The notes beneath the pieces were generated by a model that did no database searches, had not been told where the DNA came from, and worked only from the letters and a program-made list of their open reading frames with translations. Of a stretch of DNA of 37,442 nt, positions 35,003 through 37,442 are shown in pieces (within the stretch, counting starts at the first letter, position 1; each line of letters begins with the position of its first letter). A program made the position numbers and the translations under genes. Origin of the DNA: Chitinophagaceae bacterium (GTDB lineage: Bacteria > Bacteroidota > Bacteroidia > Chitinophagales > Chitinophagaceae); the NCBI GenBank assembly GCA_947371755.1, contig CANBQT010000030.1:1-37442 (forward strand). Reading direction: 5' to 3'.

Positions 35003-35620
35003 ATGTCTCTCAAATCAAAGATCAAAAGCAGCCCTAAAATCAAACAATTTATCCATTGGTTGTTAATTCCAAGTGGTAAAGCAAGGCCGAGAATTTGGGT
35101 AAAACTCCTATTAAATCCCTTTTTCCACTTCAAGGGAAAGGGCGCATCTATTTGCTGGCAATCTAGGATTGATGTACTTCCATTCAATAAATTCAATATT
35201 GGAACAGATTCAACGATAGAAGATTATTGTACAGTAAATAATGGCGTTGGAGATGTGATTATAGGAAATAACACTTTGATTGGAATGGGAAATACTATTA
35301 TTGGGCCTATTTCAATTGGAAACAATGTGATCTTTGCTCAGAACATTGTAGCAAGTGCATTGAACCATGATTATACGAACCCCCACTTGCCAATTAAAGA
35401 CCAGGCAATTATTACAAGACCAATCATTGTAGAAGACGATTGCTGGATTGCAGCTAATGCTGTGATAACTGCAGGAGTCCATATTGGAAAACATAGTGTT
35501 ATTGGGGCTGGCGCAATTGTAACCAAAGACATCCCCCCTTATTCAGTGGTGGTTGGGAATCCAGCAAAAATTCTGAAACAATATAATTTTGAAACAGGTA
35601 AATGGGATAAGGTTTCTTAA
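35003..35620 (+). CDS. Hexapeptide-repeat acyltransferase (WcaF/LpxA-like left-handed beta-helix)
   Basis: A 205-aa acyltransferase. The central part is made of hexapeptide repeats (IGTDSTIEDYCTVNNGVG, VIIGNNTLIGMGNTIIGP, ISIGNNVIFAQNIVAS, VIVEDDCWIAANAVITAGVHIG, HSVIGAGAIVTKDIPPYSVVVGNPAKIL), with the catalytic His in LNHDYTNP near residue 120. Family members form trimers and acetylate a sugar hydroxyl using acetyl-CoA. It would decorate the repeat unit of the polysaccharide. It is the only plus-strand gene of the locus; it starts divergently from the TolC-like gene and its stop overlaps the stop of the sugar transferase by 3 nt (shared TTAA, 35617-35620). A separate promoter is therefore needed, within the 263-nt gap 34740-35002. 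Confidence 0.85.
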   Translation: MSLKSKIKSSPKIKQFIHWLLIPSGKARPRIWVKLLLNPFFHFKGKGASICWQSRIDVLPFNKFNIGTDSTIEDYCTVNNGVGDVIIGNNTLIGMGNTIIGPISIGNNVIFAQNIVASALNHDYTNPHLPIKDQAIITRPIIVEDDCWIAANAVITAGVHIGKHSVIGAGAIVTKDIPPYSVVVGNPAKILKQYNFETGKWDKVS

Positions 35621-36834
35621 ACGTTTTCTTTTTGAAATAAAGCTGGGATTGTTCTTAAAATAAGAATGATATCATTCACGAAACTATTATTCTTGGCATA
35701 GATATTATCGAGCAATAAACGTTCATTTTCATGCATTTTACTGGTTCCCCTTTTTTCAACCTGCCATAATCCAGTGATACCTGCAGGGGCCATAAATCGA
35801 AGTGCATATTTATCTGTGGTCAACTTTTCTGCCTCATATAAAGGCAGGGGTCTATTCCCAACAATACTCATATCTCCTATCAACACATTCCAAAGTTGAG
35901 GCAATTCATCCAAACTTGATCTTCTGATGAATTTACCCACCCTAGTCATCCGTGGATCATCTTTTATCTTGATAAATGTAGAATCTCGGTTATGAAGTTT
36001 CTGTTCCATATACTCCTTTTCACACATCTGAACAGTATCAGAATAAATAGGAAATTGGCATTCTAAACCTAACGCTTTACAATCATCACATATAAAATCT
36101 GATACCAGGTCTTCCTCAACCTCCATTTGATTGCGCTTGCTTTTTGTGTATTGATTCAAATGTTTGAGCTCTTTAAGCTTTTTATCTGAATCTAAAAACA
36201 TGGAGCGAAACTTATAAAACTTAAAAATTTGATACCCCCTTCCCACTCTAAATGAATAATAAAATACCGGACCTTTGGATTCAAGTCGCACTAAAAAACC
36301 AACAATTATAAAAACAGGTGCTAATAAGATTAACGAAGTGCCCGAAACAATGATATCAAAAAAGCGTTTAACAAATGGGGTTTTATACATCTCATTTGTT
36401 TCTTTATTGATCTCTCTTGACCTATGTATTTCCTCCCAATTTTCTAGGATAAAATTAAAACGCATTTCGAAATTATCTACCTTAAAAGGATTTTGAAAAA
36501 TTTCTGCAACGCCCGCCTGGAGTGCGATTTTCATGATTTTATCATTCCAATGCTTACAAATAATGAAGAAAGGAATATGAAAGTTTTTTTTATTTTTAAG
36601 AATTTCTAAAAGAGAAACTCCTGAAGGAGACATTACCTCACTTTGGCTAATCACAGCAATAACATTCCATTCATTTTGATCCCAATGATTTAGAAGATCT
36701 ATGCCATTATTAAAGGGTATCAGTTTGGCACCTTTTAAAGAACACTGAGAAAGCAGGCTTGTAACCTCAAAGTCACAATTAATCAATGCAACAACAGATA
36801 ATTTGTTTGGAACTGAATAAGAAAGATCTGTCAT
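35617..36834 (-). CDS. Initiating sugar-1-phosphate transferase with degenerate receiver N-terminus
   Basis: A 405-aa polyprenyl-phosphate sugar-1-phosphate transferase (PF02397-type, PssY/WbaP-like). Residues 10-130 resemble a response-regulator receiver, but the phosphate Asp is replaced (Ile62/Ser63 in VIAVISQSE) and the conserved Lys is Asn115 (FQNPF). The C-terminal catalytic domain has KRFFDIIVSGTSLILLAP (membrane re-entrant helix 156-183), FYKFRSM (206-212), DDPRMTRVGKFIRRSSLDELPQLWNV with Asp309-Glu310, and RFMAPAGITGLWQV. It would start each repeat unit by transferring a sugar-phosphate to undecaprenyl phosphate. Between FRSM and DDPRMT lies an 80-residue segment with Cys249, Cys252, Cys259 and Cys271, longer than in standard members. 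It lies 14 nt downstream of the receiver gene. Confidence 0.9.
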   Translation of the reverse strand: MTDLSYSVPNKLSVVALINCDFEVTSLLSQCSLKGAKLIPFNNGIDLLNHWDQNEWNVIAVISQSEVMSPSGVSLLEILKNKKNFHIPFFIICKHWNDKIMKIALQAGVAEIFQNPFKVDNFEMRFNFILENWEEIHRSREINKETNEMYKTPFVKRFFDIIVSGTSLILLAPVFIIVGFLVRLESKGPVFYYSFRVGRGYQIFKFYKFRSMFLDSDKKLKELKHLNQYTKSKRNQMEVEEDLVSDFICDDCKALGLECQFPIYSDTVQMCEKEYMEQKLHNRDSTFIKIKDDPRMTRVGKFIRRSSLDELPQLWNVLIGDMSIVGNRPLPLYEAEKLTTDKYALRFMAPAGITGLWQVEKRGTSKMHENERLLLDNIYAKNNSFVNDIILILRTIPALFQKENV

Positions 36835-36848
36835 AAAATATCAATAAA

Positions 36849-37250
36849 TCAAATAAGGTGACCAGTTCTTCTAAGAACAACTTTAATTCTTGCTTCTAAT
36901 TCTTTGGGGTTAAATGGCTTAACTATAAAATCGTCTGCTCCTGCATCTAAACATTTTACAATCATTTCTGAACTTTCTTCCCCTGAAAGCACCATGATAG
37001 GAATTGATTGAAAAAAATTACTTGCTTTAATTTGTTTAATGAATTCGAAGCCTCCTAATTTAGGCGTTTTTAAATCTGTGATAATTAAATCAGGAATATT
37101 TCCATTTTGTAAATAAGCAAATGCCTCTAATCCATCAGAAAAGATCTGTAACTGGAATAGACTGCTAAAGTATTTAGAAAGAATTGATTGCATAAATTTA
37201 TCATCCTCTACTATTACCATCTTTAATACTTGCGAACCAATTATAGACAT
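36849..37250 (-). CDS. Stand-alone response-regulator receiver (CheY-like)
   Basis: A 133-aa protein started at the ATG at 37250. An upstream frame to 37310 is rejected because the TACCTTTG promoter element at 37295-37302 would lie inside it. All receiver residues are present: Asp16/Asp17 (IVEDD), phospho-acceptor Asp59 (LIITDLKTP), Ser89 (VLSGEE) and Lys111 (FIVKPF). There is no output domain, so it must act by binding a partner protein. It immediately precedes the sugar transferase gene, 14 nt away, and the transferase carries a degenerate receiver. Control of initiation by receiver-receiver pairing is an attractive inference. No histidine kinase gene is in the window. Confidence 0.93.
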   Translation of the reverse strand: MSIIGSQVLKMVIVEDDKFMQSILSKYFSSLFQLQIFSDGLEAFAYLQNGNIPDLIITDLKTPKLGGFEFIKQIKASNFFQSIPIMVLSGEESSEMIVKCLDAGADDFIVKPFNPKELEARIKVVLRRTGHLI

Positions 37251-37294
37251 ACTGAACTTTATTGATTTTTGAAATATCCAAAAAATCTTATTTG

Positions 37295-37302
37295 CAAAGG
37301 TA
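37295..37302 (-). promoter_or_regulatory. Bacteroidota -7 element (TACCTTTG) at the head of the polysaccharide locus
   Basis: The minus strand has TACCTTTG, a full match to TAnnTTTG, 44 nt before the ATG at 37250. The expected -33 TTG at the right spacing was not found. It is the best promoter element in the window and drives the receiver/sugar transferase pair. Confidence 0.55.
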
Positions 37303-37442
37303 TAAAGCAATAACTTAAAATAATAAATTTAAAAGTCGCATCCTTCTATTTCACAAAAATTTGATTACAACTTGTTAATAAATTAATATCGTTTTTTTTA
37401 TAATGCGTAAAATTGGACTCATTAAGAAAATTTTAAGTAAAA

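Noticed and set aside
37251..37310. A longer receiver protein starting at 37310.
   Set aside because: The TACCTTTG promoter element lies inside this extension and the added residues do not resemble the family; the ATG at 37250 fits the receiver fold.
1..37442. Phage, insertion-sequence, CRISPR or defence-system content.
   Set aside because: No transposase, integrase, direct-repeat array, nuclease or restriction gene was recognised on either strand.

Overview
The window reads as a piece of chromosome from a Bacteroidota bacterium, most likely Chitinophagaceae/Chitinophagales (Sediminibacterium-like); the family is inferred from gene content, not proven. The signs are an AT-rich base composition, almost no Shine-Dalgarno sequences, a TAnnTTTG-type promoter element (TACCTTTG before the receiver gene at the right end), many lipoproteins with an Ile/Val/Leu-rich lipobox, a PorP/SprF-family protein, a TonB-plug/MG2-like protein, a DUF4136 lipoprotein, a GTP-type PEP carboxykinase and an FixG/CcoG protein. 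No rRNA, tRNA, CRISPR array, insertion sequence or prophage was seen.

Positions 1-24800 are a mosaic of short transcription units, several closed by clear hairpin terminators. From the left: an NTF2-like lipoprotein, a Dabb-domain protein and an aldo/keto reductase (minus strand); a papain-like cysteine peptidase lipoprotein divergent from a GH16-like glucanase; a short-chain dehydrogenase; a stand-alone TrpB2; ccoG; a sialate O-acetylesterase-type SGNH hydrolase; then on the plus strand pckG, an AspT/YidE-type transporter, a DUF4136 lipoprotein and a large modular six-hairpin glycosidase. These are followed by a macroglobulin-like/TonB-plug protein, a 71-aa orphan, a GMC oxidoreductase with its gluconate-2-dehydrogenase-subunit-3-like partner, an 80-aa orphan, a PH-like small protein and a PorP/SprF protein.

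Positions 24813-37250 form an exopolysaccharide/capsule locus, nearly all on the minus strand. In transcription order it runs: stand-alone receiver, initiating sugar-1-phosphate transferase with a degenerate receiver at its N-terminus, (opposite strand: hexapeptide acyltransferase), half-length TolC-like protein, Wzz/Wzc-like co-polymerase with a BY-kinase-like ATPase, GT2, a 46-aa membrane peptide (30516-30656), O-antigen ligase/polymerase, GT4, GT14, GT2, GT2. Gene spacing is from -8 to about 40 nt, so the part from the TolC-like gene leftward is probably one operon. The transferase would load the first sugar-phosphate on undecaprenyl phosphate, the glycosyltransferases would extend it, the acyltransferase would decorate it, and the ligase/polymerase, Wzc-like and TolC-like proteins would polymerise and export it. 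No Wza-type exporter or Wzx flippase lies in the window.

The most interesting points are the receiver/pseudo-receiver pairing at the start of the polysaccharide locus, the four-cysteine insert inside the sugar transferase core, the half-size TolC protein in place of a Wza, the 46-residue membrane peptide inside the operon, and three short coding-like stretches in intergenic DNA that may be gene remnants or small genes.
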